Assembly: GCF_026248685.1 (NCBI RefSeq)
Contig: NZ_CP111036.1
Coordinates: 124,001 to 188,000 of the forward strand
Source of the DNA: Haladaptatus caseinilyticus
Lineage (GTDB): Archaea > Halobacteriota > Halobacteria > Halobacteriales > Haladaptataceae
Reading direction: 5' to 3'
Length of the DNA stretch: 64,000 nucleotides
A program made the translations under genes and the position numbers. Of this stretch, positions 24,182 through 32,779 are shown piece by piece. Each line of letters opens with the position of its first letter. The stretch's first letter is position 1. Under the pieces are notes generated by a model, which did not search any database, was not told the DNA's origin, and saw nothing but the letters and a program-made list of their open reading frames with translations.

Positions 24182-25815
24182 CTGCCATACGTTTCCTTCT
24201 TTGCCACCTGAACGCGGGTATCGTCGATGACGGCGACGATGCGGTCGTTGGTTCGCTCGAACGTAACTCCTCGAAGCGTAATCGAGGAGCTCGGGGCCGG
24301 AAGCGGACCGCTTGCGACTGTCGAATTGTTTGCCGACAGTTCGAGGGTGAACCGATCACGATGTACGGCGATCGAAACCTGCTTACCAGCGAGCACGGGG
24401 TCGGCGGTCACAGCGTCGGAGGAAAACACGTGCTTCCACCGGTTCGAATCCGAACGCAACCACACCTGATAGGCGGTTCCACCGCCGCTCGCGCTCCAAC
24501 CCTCTCGTTTTACGTGAACCGCTTTCTGCCATCCGACACCGCCGACCCTGACCGTTCTCCGACCGGCATGTGCGAGTTGCCCCTTCGACACCTCACGGGA
24601 CCAGATTTCTCGGTTTTCGTTGACGACGATGACGCCGCTCGTGTTCACTTGCGTCGTCTCGCCACCGAGCGAAACGTCGATGACGGACACTTTTTGGTTC
24701 GGCACGTTTTCCGCGTACATCACGGTGTAGCCGTCGATTTCGACGGCGGAACCGACATCCGCGGTTCCGTCGCCATCGACAGTGGTGAGATTTATCGGAA
24801 CCGCGATTCCGGCCATCGCAACCAGCGGAATCAACAACAGGACCGTCCCCGCCTGTCTGACGGTCGGCCCGAACGCTTCCCGGTCGGTCGTTCGGACCGC
24901 CACTGTCACGAGTATCGAAAGCGCGAGGACGAACAAGACGCCGAGGCCGCGAAAGAGGACGTATTTTTCCAACCCACGGTACCACCAGAGCGCCCACAGC
25001 GACAGCGACATCAGGAGGACGAAACTCCCCGTCCAGGTCCGGAGGGCACTCGATCGAACGTCCCGTTTCCGAAGGAGGTAAACGCCCGCAACCGCGCCGA
25101 GGAAGAACCCGAGCGTGTGTCCCTGCACGGCGATGCCGAACCACCACGGGCGTGAGAACGACGTGGACGCCTCGCCGAGTATTCGTGGATCGAGAAACGC
25201 TTGGTAGAGCGTGCTGACGACTCCCTGTGCCGAGAGCGCGACGATGGTCCCCAACGGGTACCGAACCAGCGCGAATCCGACGAAAGCGAAGACGACACCG
25301 GAAAATCCGATAACCGGCCCCCACGCCAAAACGCTCGTCCCGAGGCCGATGACGATTGCGCCGAGCGGGAACAGCACGAATGCACGAATCCACGGGTTCG
25401 TGCGCCACGACGACCCGGACTCCTCGCCGCGTTCGGTCGGATAGTGGCTGAAGTAGTACTCCGCCAGCGGCGCGAGGGCGAGCGTGCTCGTCATGTTGCC
25501 GATGAGATGCCCCGGTCCGGCGTGCGAAAACGATCCGAGAAGCATCCCCAACGGGTAGAGATACGACCACGACGCAAACGCGACCGTAACGGGATTGCGC
25601 CAGTGGTCCCACCCTCCCTGCACGAACAGGTAGACGGCGACGACGCCGACGACGGAGACGAGTGTCCCCCACGGAACACCGAACAGGAACCGTTTGCGAA
25701 GTGCCGTTCCCCATTTCCCCTGCGGACGATCCAAAGACCAGACGACGAGAATCGAGAGTACCAAGCCGAGCGGGATTGCGACCCGAATCGGCCACCCGTC
25801 GAGCAACGACACCAT
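24178..25815 (-). CDS. Rhomboid-family intramembrane serine protease with C-terminal extracellular-type domain
   Basis: The rhomboid core has six or more helices. The catalytic Ser is S172 in IGFSGVVFAF and the catalytic His H233 in QGHTLGFFLGAVAG; HLIGNM (103-108) is the oxyanion/helix-2 motif. After a few further helices (to about residue 350) there is a soluble beta-rich C-terminal domain of about 180 residues with many Val and Thr. Rhomboids cut membrane-anchored proteins and may process surface glycoproteins in haloarchaea. I start at MVSLLDGWP (25815); the longer ORF to 25893 has an unlikely N-terminus. Its stop overlaps the methyltransferase stop region by four bases. Confidence 0.92.
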   Translation of the reverse strand: MVSLLDGWPIRVAIPLGLVLSILVVWSLDRPQGKWGTALRKRFLFGVPWGTLVSVVGVVAVYLFVQGGWDHWRNPVTVAFASWSYLYPLGMLLGSFSHAGPGHLIGNMTSTLALAPLAEYYFSHYPTERGEESGSSWRTNPWIRAFVLFPLGAIVIGLGTSVLAWGPVIGFSGVVFAFVGFALVRYPLGTIVALSAQGVVSTLYQAFLDPRILGEASTSFSRPWWFGIAVQGHTLGFFLGAVAGVYLLRKRDVRSSALRTWTGSFVLLMSLSLWALWWYRGLEKYVLFRGLGVLFVLALSILVTVAVRTTDREAFGPTVRQAGTVLLLIPLVAMAGIAVPINLTTVDGDGTADVGSAVEIDGYTVMYAENVPNQKVSVIDVSLGGETTQVNTSGVIVVNENREIWSREVSKGQLAHAGRRTVRVGGVGWQKAVHVKREGWSASGGGTAYQVWLRSDSNRWKHVFSSDAVTADPVLAGKQVSIAVHRDRFTLELSANNSTVASGPLPAPSSSITLRGVTFERTNDRIVAVIDDTRVQVAKKETYGS

Positions 25816-25938
25816 AGTCGGAGTGTGTGACCACGATGGTATAAATGAACCCGTCCTGTTCCGTGAGTGAGATGAGGGGGACTGAAACCACAACTCGTTA
25901 CGAAATCGTTTTGATGAAGTTGATTCTGGTTACGATAG

Positions 25939-26745
25939 ATGGAACGGCGGCGATTTCTTCGGTACGCTGGCGGTTCGCTCGTCCTCGGAAGCGGCGTAGC
26001 CTCCGTCACGTTCGCGGGGAACGATGGTACCTCAGCGCTCGTCGCTGGAAGCCTTCAGCGGCTCGCCTCGAATGTCGGTAGTGCGTCGGTCGAAGCCCAC
26101 GGAAGCGTCGCTGCTCGACGGCTCATCGTCTCGGGTGCGCGCGAACCGGACGCGGTTGCGCTCGCGGACCCAACACTCCTTTCAGGACTTTCCGCGCGTG
26201 CGTCCCTGTTTGCGACGAACGCACTCGTCATCGCGTACGACCCTGAATCGCCGTTTGCCGAGGAGGTCGAACGGAAATGGCGGAGCGCGATGCGCCGGGA
26301 GCAAATCGTCGTCGGGCGGACGGACCCCGACCGTGACCCCCTCGGTTACCGAACCGTGATGGCACTGGAACTCGCCGGAGAGCGCGACCTGCTCGGGAAA
26401 ATACGCGTCGTCCCCGAAACTGGACTCCTCCGAAGTTTGGAAGGTGGTGCGTTCGATGCGGTGTTCGCGTACCGGAATATGGCCGTCGAACACGGCCTTC
26501 CCTTCGTTACACTCCCGGACGAACTCGATTTCTCGAATCCCGAGTTCGGCGACCACTACGCCACCGCAAGCGTCGAACTCCCGAAACGAACCGTTCGCGG
26601 CGCGCCGATTCGGTACGCCGCGACGGCGCTGACGGAGGCAGGAAAACCGTGGGTCGAACAGTTGGTCTCCGGGCGGAGGCGGCTTCGTTCGGCCGGGTTT
26701 TCGGTCCCAGCGTCGTATCCAACCCGAACGAGGGTAAGGGATTAA
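25939..26745 (+). CDS. Tat-exported solute-binding protein of the tungstate/molybdate (WtpA/ModA) type, orphan
   Basis: The Tat signal is ERRRFLRYAGGSLVLGSGVAS. The mature part has the type II periplasmic-binding pattern: SLQRLASNVG, SVEAHGSVAARRLIVSG, FATNALVIAYDPESP, YRTVMALELAGE and AVFAYRNMAVEHGL, as in haloarchaeal extracellular molybdate/tungstate-binding proteins. There is no lipobox Cys. No permease or ATPase gene is adjacent. The ligand is inferred from family resemblance only. Length 268. Confidence 0.8.
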   Translation: MERRRFLRYAGGSLVLGSGVASVTFAGNDGTSALVAGSLQRLASNVGSASVEAHGSVAARRLIVSGAREPDAVALADPTLLSGLSARASLFATNALVIAYDPESPFAEEVERKWRSAMRREQIVVGRTDPDRDPLGYRTVMALELAGERDLLGKIRVVPETGLLRSLEGGAFDAVFAYRNMAVEHGLPFVTLPDELDFSNPEFGDHYATASVELPKRTVRGAPIRYAATALTEAGKPWVEQLVSGRRRLRSAGFSVPASYPTRTRVRD

Positions 26746-26769
26746 TTCGCTCGGGATGAAAACCAAAAC

Positions 26770-27150
26770 ATGTCAGACGTTCCAGCGGAAGGCGACACGG
26801 AGACGTACACGCGGACGTTCACGGATGAAGACGTCGAACAGTTCGCCGACCTTTCAGGAGACCGAGGGAGCCACCACGAAGCGTCGGCGGGGGAAGACCG
26901 GATGGTACACGGATTACTGACCGCGACGCTCCCGACGAAAATCGGCGGTGACATGGATTACGTCGCTCGAACGATGACGTTCGAATTCCAGCGGCCCGTG
27001 TACGTCGGCGAGGAGGTCACGTGTAAATCGACAGTCGAGGCGTTCGAGTCCCACGAAACGCGTCACGAGATGGTCGCATCGTTCACCTGCCGGAACGAAG
27101 ATGGAGAAGTCGTTCTCGATGGGCAGACGGAGGGTGTTATTTTTCGGTAG
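26770..27150 (+). CDS. MaoC-like hotdog protein (stand-alone, paralogue of 20533-20925)
   Basis: 126 residues with the same hotdog pattern as its paralogue: TYTRTFTDEDVEQFADLSGD and HGLLTATLPTKIGGDMDYVA. The Asp-x4-His pair is kept in SGDRGSHHEA. It starts 24 bases after the binding-protein gene on the same strand and ends directly against a convergent gene. It may hydrate enoyl-CoA esters or act as a thioesterase-like binding protein. Confidence 0.88.
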   Translation: MSDVPAEGDTETYTRTFTDEDVEQFADLSGDRGSHHEASAGEDRMVHGLLTATLPTKIGGDMDYVARTMTFEFQRPVYVGEEVTCKSTVEAFESHETRHEMVASFTCRNEDGEVVLDGQTEGVIFR

Positions 27151-27615
27151 CTACTCCCCGAAGTCCGGCAAATCGTCGGGAGCCTCGAACTCGGCCTCCC
27201 AATCGACGTAGTCCGCTTCGAGAACGTCACAGACGACTTGGCCGAGTTCGGTCAGCGAGGCGTTGATGGACGAGACGGCGTTCCACGAGTCGATGTTCGG
27301 GTGAAGCGCTCGTTCTTTCCAATCCTCGGGAATACCGGGTGCGTGATAGCCGACGCGATCGGCGAAGTCGTCCCAGAAGAAATCGAACTCGTCGAAGAGG
27401 TCCAAATCTAATGCGGTTTCGAACTCGCGTTCCTCCAACTCGGTGTGTTCTGCCCACTGATTGAACGACTCTTCCCAAGCCCCCTCGTGGAGAAACGTCT
27501 CCAATTCGTCCCGTCGGTAGTTCGTTTCACCGTGGACTGATACGTCGTCGTACTCCTGTACGTCCGCCTCCGGACGCAGAGTCGGTGCGTCGGGGGCTGG
27601 TACGTTGAGTCCCAT
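27151..27615 (-). CDS. Acidic haloarchaeal protein of unknown function
   Basis: 154 residues from MGLNVPAPDAPTLRPEADVQ, very acidic, with many aromatic residues (FDEFDFFWDDFADRVGYHAP, HPNIDSWNAV). No Cys pair, signal or membrane segment was seen except one Cys. The upstream ORF extension to 27756 is Arg-rich and rejected. It abuts the MaoC gene end to end. I do not recognise the family. Confidence 0.75.
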   Translation of the reverse strand: MGLNVPAPDAPTLRPEADVQEYDDVSVHGETNYRRDELETFLHEGAWEESFNQWAEHTELEEREFETALDLDLFDEFDFFWDDFADRVGYHAPGIPEDWKERALHPNIDSWNAVSSINASLTELGQVVCDVLEADYVDWEAEFEAPDDLPDFGE

Positions 27616-27771
27616 GAATCGGAATAGGGACGGTGCTCTGATAAGAGTTCTCACGGGGGCTGAAAACCGTGTTACGGGCCGATTTCGGTGGATAGGGGAG
27701 GCAAAAAGCCGGACGAAACGAGCGTTACTACGCCCGACGACCCTCACTAGGCCCATGAACCGTCTAATCCA

Positions 27772-27777
27772 TTTATA
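27772..27777 (+). promoter_or_regulatory. TATA-box candidate for the DUF4397 gene
   Basis: TTTATA lies 28 bases before the ATG at 27805, which predicts a nearly leaderless transcript; GAGG just before the ATG is too close to be a working ribosome site. Confidence 0.5.
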
Positions 27778-27804
27778 CTGGTTCTGGCCGACGATACGTG
27801 AGGA

Positions 27805-29292
27805 ATGAGGGAAACAAAACCGACACGGATAGTGACAGTCGGATTGGTAGCACTGATGCTGACAGTTAGCGTCGGCGCCGTAGGTATGGGAGCGATGGCT
27901 GTCCAGGATACGACGACAACGACGACTAACGAGACGACTGCCGGAACGAACGAGACGACCGTCGTGGCGGAGGGGACATCTCCGGGGCTAAACGAGACCA
28001 CGACTGCCGGGGCAAACGAGACGACAACCGCTGGAGCAAACGAGACGACAACCGCCGCAGCAAACGAAACCACAACCGCCGCAGCGAACGAAACGACAAC
28101 TGCTGCGGCAAACGAGACGACAACCGCCGCAGCGAACGAGACGACCGTCGCTGGGGAAGCGGGCAAAGCACAGGTTCGTGTCGCCCATATGTCGCCGGAC
28201 GCACCTCCGGTTGACGTCCTCGTGGACGGCGAAACGGTGGTGTCGAACCTCTCGTACGGCAACGTCACGGACTATGCAGCCCTTTCGGCAGGTGAGCACA
28301 ACGTCACGATCACCGCCGCGGGCGACCCGAGTACGGTCGTCTTCTCGGAGAACGTGACGTTCGAGGCTGATACGAATTACACCGCCGTCGCACAGGGCGA
28401 AATTTCGGAGAACGCGAACCGGCCCTTCGAAGTCAACATCCTCGAGGACGACTTCACCGCACCCGGCGCGGGTAACGCCTCGGTTCGGCTCGTTCACGTC
28501 TCGCCCGACGCGCCACCGGTTGACGTAACCGTCGCTGGAAGCAACACCACGCTCTTCGACAACGTCTCGTACGGCAACGCGACGGCGTACGAAGAGGTTC
28601 CTGCGGGCGACTACACGCTCGAAGTCCGTCCCGCGACCGCGAACGACGACGGTGAAGTCGTCGGGACGTTCAACGTGACGCTCAACGAGAGTACGGCGTA
28701 CTCCGCCTTCGCGGCAGGCTACATCAACCCGGCTGCTGCGCCCGAAAGCGGACAGAACAACCCGTTCGAACTCATCCTCGTCGAGGACTTCGTGTTCGAG
28801 CAAGTGACAAAGACGACCGCGGCGGAGACGGCCGCGAAGGAAACGACCGCGGCCAAAGCGACGGCCACGACGGCAAAGAAAACCACCGCGAAGAAAGCGC
28901 CGAAAGAGACGACTGCGAAGGAAACGACGGCGAAGAAGGCGCCGCCGAAAGAAACGACGGTCAACAGAACGACTGCGAAGGAGACGGAAATCACGGCCAA
29001 CAAGACGACCGCGCAAAAGGAGACCACGGTTAGCGAGACGACCGTTGCGGGGACGGAAACCACGGTCACCGAAACGACCGCGGCGAAGGAGACCACACGA
29101 CAACAAACGACGGTGAAAGCAACGGCGACGGCGAAGCCGACGAAAGCCGTGGAAACGACGGCGAAAGCTACCACGGTGAAGGAGACGACCGCAAAGGAAC
29201 ACACTCCGAGGAAAACACCCGCGAAGAAAACCACAGCAGGGGAAACCACTACGGACGACCACAAAAAGAGCAGTTCCGACGACAGCAGCTAA
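27805..29292 (+). CDS. Thr-rich cell-surface protein with two DUF4397 domains and a basic tail
   Basis: 495 residues. A signal peptide (IVTVGLVALMLTVSVGAVGM) is followed by a Thr-rich stalk with seven octapeptide repeats of the NETTTAAA type (63-118). Two DUF4397 domains follow, at about 122-215 and 225-330; each has a copy of VxHxSPDAPPVDV. The last 160 residues are low complexity: Thr, Lys, Ala and Glu in blocks such as KETTAKKAPKETT, with a net positive look that is unusual for a halophile. Many N-x-T sequons suggest heavy glycosylation. There is no C-terminal membrane anchor or sorting signal that I can see. A surface or adhesive role is inferred. Confidence 0.88.
   Translation: MRETKPTRIVTVGLVALMLTVSVGAVGMGAMAVQDTTTTTTNETTAGTNETTVVAEGTSPGLNETTTAGANETTTAGANETTTAAANETTTAAANETTTAAANETTTAAANETTVAGEAGKAQVRVAHMSPDAPPVDVLVDGETVVSNLSYGNVTDYAALSAGEHNVTITAAGDPSTVVFSENVTFEADTNYTAVAQGEISENANRPFEVNILEDDFTAPGAGNASVRLVHVSPDAPPVDVTVAGSNTTLFDNVSYGNATAYEEVPAGDYTLEVRPATANDDGEVVGTFNVTLNESTAYSAFAAGYINPAAAPESGQNNPFELILVEDFVFEQVTKTTAAETAAKETTAAKATATTAKKTTAKKAPKETTAKETTAKKAPPKETTVNRTTAKETEITANKTTAQKETTVSETTVAGTETTVTETTAAKETTRQQTTVKATATAKPTKAVETTAKATTVKETTAKEHTPRKTPAKKTTAGETTTDDHKKSSSDDSS
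27991..28158 (+). repeat. Seven tandem 24-bp repeats encoding NETT(T/V)A octapeptides
   Basis: Residues 63-118 are seven in-frame copies of an octapeptide, NETTTAGA twice, NETTTAAA four times and NETTVAGE once. Each holds a sequon (N-E-T). Synonymous differences between copies show they are not a very recent expansion. Confidence 0.85.
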
Positions 29293-29300
29293 ACCGAGGT

Positions 29301-29309
29301 TTCTTTTTT
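29301..29309 (+). terminator. T-run after the DUF4397 gene
   Basis: TTCTTTTTT lies about ten bases after the stop codon and 20 bases before the Nudix gene. It is a good archaeal oligo-T terminator. Confidence 0.5.
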
Positions 29310-29329
29310 GCTGAAATCGAACGTCACCC

Positions 29330-29827
29330 GTGAACGGGATATCCGCCATTCGTCACCGGAACGACGTGAGGGAGGGAACGCGGACGTTTTCGCTACCGGC
29401 GGATAACTTCGCGACCGTCAAATCGACCATCGAATCCGGGCGCGACCAGTGGGCCGGTGTGGTCGTAACGAACGAAGATGGGCGTATTTTGTTGGTCGAA
29501 AACGGGTGGAGCGATGGGTGGGTCGTTCCGGGTGGCACGGTCGAAGTAGACGAAACGCTCGCAGGGGCCGCGGTCAGGGAAGTTGCGGAGGAAACCGGCG
29601 TGTCAATCGAACTCGATGGACCCCTTCTCGTCGAGCGTCAGACGTTCACGCACGATGGAAAGGCGGTTTCGGGTCATTTCGTCCTGTTCGGCGGGACTGC
29701 AGACGAGGCCGAAATCGGTTCCGACCTCGGCGTCGAGGGTGAGACGATTTGCGATGCACGGTGGTTCACAACCCTTCCGGAACTGACAATCGACTACCGG
29801 GCGGAAATCGAGGCGTTTCGAGGGTAG
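29330..29827 (+). CDS. Nudix hydrolase
   Basis: 165 residues with a full Nudix box, GGTVEVDETLAGAAVREVAE then ETG, at about residues 65-88, holding the Glu residues that bind Mg2+. The preceding strand is RILLVENGWSDGWVVPGG. Nudix enzymes cleave nucleoside diphosphates linked to another group; the substrate is unknown. The start is a GTG at 29330, the longest possible, and a later start near residue 40 is possible. It ends five bases before a convergent thioesterase gene. Confidence 0.9.
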   Translation: MNGISAIRHRNDVREGTRTFSLPADNFATVKSTIESGRDQWAGVVVTNEDGRILLVENGWSDGWVVPGGTVEVDETLAGAAVREVAEETGVSIELDGPLLVERQTFTHDGKAVSGHFVLFGGTADEAEIGSDLGVEGETICDARWFTTLPELTIDYRAEIEAFRG

Positions 29828-29831
29828 CCCC

Positions 29832-30311
29832 TCAATCGATTCGCTCGGCCACGGCACGCAACTGATCGATCCGTTCGGTTCGTGCCGAATCACGGAGGGC
29901 TTGCTGATTCTCGTCCGGACAATCCAATTTCGGAACGGGCGTCGGTTTGCCCGCCTCGTCCAGCGCGACGAAGGTAAAAAATGAGGTGGTCGTTTCGCGC
30001 GCTTCACCCTGTTTCGGGTCCTCTGCGCGAACGTTCACCTTCACGTCGATACTGGTTCGTCCGGTGTCGAAAACGAACGCTTCCACGACGGCGACCTCGC
30101 CGAGGTCGATGGGGGAGATGAAATCGACGTGATCCATCGACGCGGTAACGCACTGATTGCCACAGAATCGCATCGCCGCGATTGCACCGCAGATGTCCAT
30201 CCAATGAAGCACTGCGCCACCGAGTGCCCGCCCGAGATTGTTCGTGTCGTTGGGCAGGAGCAGTTCGGTCATTTCGGTGTACGAATCCATCAAAGTCGCA
30301 GTGTCTGCCAT
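29832..30311 (-). CDS. Acyl-CoA thioesterase (hotdog, YciA/BFIT type)
   Basis: 159 residues. Marks are LLLPNDTNNLGRALGGAVLHWMD, in two blocks, and CVTASMDHVDFISPI, with the catalytic Asn/Asp region of the acyl-CoA thioesterase II-like hotdogs. It would hydrolyse acyl-CoA to free acid and CoA in the cytoplasm. A short helical tail rich in charged residues follows (QALRDSARTERIDQL). It is divergent from the PAS-GAF regulator. Confidence 0.92.
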   Translation of the reverse strand: MADTATLMDSYTEMTELLLPNDTNNLGRALGGAVLHWMDICGAIAAMRFCGNQCVTASMDHVDFISPIDLGEVAVVEAFVFDTGRTSIDVKVNVRAEDPKQGEARETTTSFFTFVALDEAGKPTPVPKLDCPDENQQALRDSARTERIDQLRAVAERID

Positions 30312-30396
30312 ATCCGGTGATTGTCGGCAAGGCTACTTAGTTCGTCACAGTTCGGACCGCGTCAGAGTTATCCTCGTCGCCAACCGTATACTACTA

Positions 30397-32001
30397 ATGA
30401 GTCGAGAGCTGGAGGATGGACCGCTGACCGACGCAACCATCGCCTCGACCGTCGGGGATGCGGTGTATCAACTCGATTCGAACGGGTATTTTCTGAAAGT
30501 CAACGACGCGGTCGTCGCTGCGACGGGATACGACCGCGACGAACTGCTCGGCTCACACGTTTCACTGCTGGTCAACGAGACGGATGCGGCTCGATTCGAA
30601 GACGAGATCAAGGCGCTGTTGGCAAACGGCCGGGATGAGGTGGGACTGACGGAGTTACCGATTCGGACCGCGACTGGTCGAACGATTCCATGTGAGATCC
30701 GATTTTCAGCGGTGCAATCCGAGGGTGAGTTCGCCGGGACGGTCGGCGTCGTCCGCGACATTTCGCGCAGAAAGCGACACGACGCGGAACTGAGGGCACA
30801 GCGTGACGAACTGGACCGACTACGTCGCATCAACGCCGTCATCAGAAGCATCGACCGCGCCGTCGTCCGGGCCGAAACTGTCAGCGAAGTCGAACAATCT
30901 GTGTGTGACCGACTCGCCGAAGCCGACACCTTCCGGTTCGCTCTCGTCGTCCGCTTCGACCCGCAGTTCGAGAAACTCATCCCCCAGACGTGGGCCGGTA
31001 ATTACGATGAGTACGTCGAGTACCTTCGGGAATCCGATATCGACGTTTCCGAGGGACCAGGTGTGAAGGCGATCAAAACACGGTCCGTACAAGCGATACA
31101 GGACATCGACCGCGACGAGCACGACTGGAGCGAGGCCGCGTTGGAATGCGGTTTCGAGTCGCTTGCGGCGGTCCCGTTGGCACACGAAGAGGTCGTATAC
31201 GGCGTGTTGGCGGTTTACTCCGAACGCCCGTATGCGTTCGATGATGCCGAGCGAGAACTACTGGCCGAACTCGCAGAACTGGTTGGCTACGCGCTTTTCG
31301 CGATCAAAACCCGACAGGCGCTCGTCGCTGAGCGGGTCGTCGAACTGGAGTTTCGACTCGCTGACGAGGACTACGTTTTCACTGCCCTCTCGGCACGAGA
31401 AGACTGTACGGTCACGCTGGAAGACGCTGTGTTACACCCGGATGGTTCTTTACTGTTGTACGTCTCGGTTTTCGGCGGAGACCCGGAACGGGTGGTCGAA
31501 TTCTGCCACCGTTTTGAGGGTGTCACTCATCTTCGGGTCATCAGCAAGCGGGAGGACGAATGCTCGCTGGAGATTCGCTATGGCGAACCGATGGTGCTGA
31601 GAACGCTTTCACACCGCGGTGGCGTTATCAGGTCGGCGGTTGCCGAAGATGGGGTTGCACGCTTGCAAATCGATCTGCCGGAACGAGAAACCGTCCGCGA
31701 GGTGGTCGATACACTCGATGGCATCTTCGATACCGTGGAACTCGTCTCACGAAAGACGGTGGAACGGCCGATCGAAACACGTTCGAAGTTCCGTGACACG
31801 CTCGATCAGGCGTTGACCGACCGTCAGCGAACCGTTCTCGTCGCCGCGTATCGAGGTGGGTATTTCGATTGGCCACGGGAGAGTACCGGCGAAGAACTCG
31901 CAAAATCACTCGACATCGCTGCCCCGACTCTTCACAAACATCTTCGACTCGCGGAGGGGAAACTACTCGCCGCGATTTTCGATGATGCGGACAGTGGCTA
32001 A
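30397..32001 (+). CDS. PAS-GAF regulator with bacterio-opsin-activator (HTH_10) output
   Basis: 534 residues from ATG 30397. A PAS domain (about 15-130) includes AVYQLDSNGYFLKVNDAVVAATGYD read in two parts and ends with the PAC-like GVVRDISRRKRHDAELRAQ. A coiled linker leads to a GAF domain (about 145-290; EHDWSEAALECGFESLAAVP). A bacterio-opsin-activator type beta region follows, then an HTH_10 at about 475-530 (LTDRQRTVLVAAYRGGYFDW, then STGEELAKSLDIAAPTLHKH). This is a one-component Bat-like transcription factor, sensing redox, light or a small ligand. It leads three co-oriented signal-output genes. Confidence 0.93.
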   Translation: MSRELEDGPLTDATIASTVGDAVYQLDSNGYFLKVNDAVVAATGYDRDELLGSHVSLLVNETDAARFEDEIKALLANGRDEVGLTELPIRTATGRTIPCEIRFSAVQSEGEFAGTVGVVRDISRRKRHDAELRAQRDELDRLRRINAVIRSIDRAVVRAETVSEVEQSVCDRLAEADTFRFALVVRFDPQFEKLIPQTWAGNYDEYVEYLRESDIDVSEGPGVKAIKTRSVQAIQDIDRDEHDWSEAALECGFESLAAVPLAHEEVVYGVLAVYSERPYAFDDAERELLAELAELVGYALFAIKTRQALVAERVVELEFRLADEDYVFTALSAREDCTVTLEDAVLHPDGSLLLYVSVFGGDPERVVEFCHRFEGVTHLRVISKREDECSLEIRYGEPMVLRTLSHRGGVIRSAVAEDGVARLQIDLPERETVREVVDTLDGIFDTVELVSRKTVERPIETRSKFRDTLDQALTDRQRTVLVAAYRGGYFDWPRESTGEELAKSLDIAAPTLHKHLRLAEGKLLAAIFDDADSG

Positions 32002-32047
32002 TCGTTTAGCCCCACTGCTCAATGTGATCCGGTGGATGGTTTCGAGT

Positions 32048-32392
32048 ATGCCATCCGAAACTCGCCCTGGAACCGACGCTGCTGTGAACCGATGGAACGC
32101 GACATCGGAATCCTCCCTGAACGAAATTTTCAGGGTTTGCGCCGCGCGGGTTCGTCGCGAGACACTGGTCGTTTTGCGAACAGAAGACGACCCGATTTCA
32201 CTGACCGAACTCGCTACCGAACTGAGCGACGACACCGAGCAGGTTCGACTCTCGCTCGTCCACATCCACCTCCCGATGTTGGATGCGGCCGGACTGGTTC
32301 GGTGGAACCCAAAACGCGATTCAGTCGCGCTCGACGCCATTCCGAGTCGATACCGCCGACTGATCGATGTCATCGACCGTGAGATGAGATGA
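32048..32392 (+). CDS. DUF7344-type winged-helix protein
   Basis: 114 residues from MPSETRPGTD. The core SSLNEIFRVCAARVRRETLV then DPISLTELATELS and a segment LVHIHLPMLDAAGLVRWN matches the small haloarchaeal winged-helix domain now called DUF7344, which often follows sensory genes. A Met four codons earlier is also possible. It starts 46 bases after the PAS-GAF regulator, on the same strand. Target genes are unknown. Confidence 0.85.
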   Translation: MPSETRPGTDAAVNRWNATSESSLNEIFRVCAARVRRETLVVLRTEDDPISLTELATELSDDTEQVRLSLVHIHLPMLDAAGLVRWNPKRDSVALDAIPSRYRRLIDVIDREMR

Positions 32393-32461
32393 TATTTTTC
32401 GGATTTATCGGTACCTACTTAAAAACGCAACTATTGAACGCATAGTTCGATAGACGTCGGA

Positions 32462-32779
32462 ATGAAATATCCGATGAGCGTGAACGAAACCGTGCTACGA
32501 GAAGAACCCGAACCACTCGCGTCCGCCCAGTATTCGTGGGGTGGAGAAATGACACTCATCCACACCATCGTCGAGACGTTGTCCTCCGCAACCGGACGGT
32601 CGGCCGAGGAGCTCCCTCCGTTGCACAACGCCGTGGACGTCGATGCCCTCGAATCGATCTTCGGCCCCCGCGGAAACGGTCAACTGCGAACCGTTACCGG
32701 CGAGATATCGTTCCACGTGGACAATCACGAAGTCGTCGTCAAAAGCCACGGTCGCGTCGTCGTTCGCCTTGCTGAGTAG
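32462..32779 (+). CDS. HalOD1 output-domain protein
   Basis: 105 residues. The C-terminal part (about 35-105) is a HalOD1 domain: LIHTIVETLSSATGRSAEEL, LPPLHNAVDVDALESIFG and a closing strand with HVDNHEVVVKSHGRVVV. HalOD1 is a haloarchaeal output domain found at the end of response regulators or alone; its partner is unknown. It follows the DUF7344 gene by 69 bases on the same strand, so the three genes here may form one signalling cluster. A similar protein lies at 58406-58708. Confidence 0.85.
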   Translation: MKYPMSVNETVLREEPEPLASAQYSWGGEMTLIHTIVETLSSATGRSAEELPPLHNAVDVDALESIFGPRGNGQLRTVTGEISFHVDNHEVVVKSHGRVVVRLAE

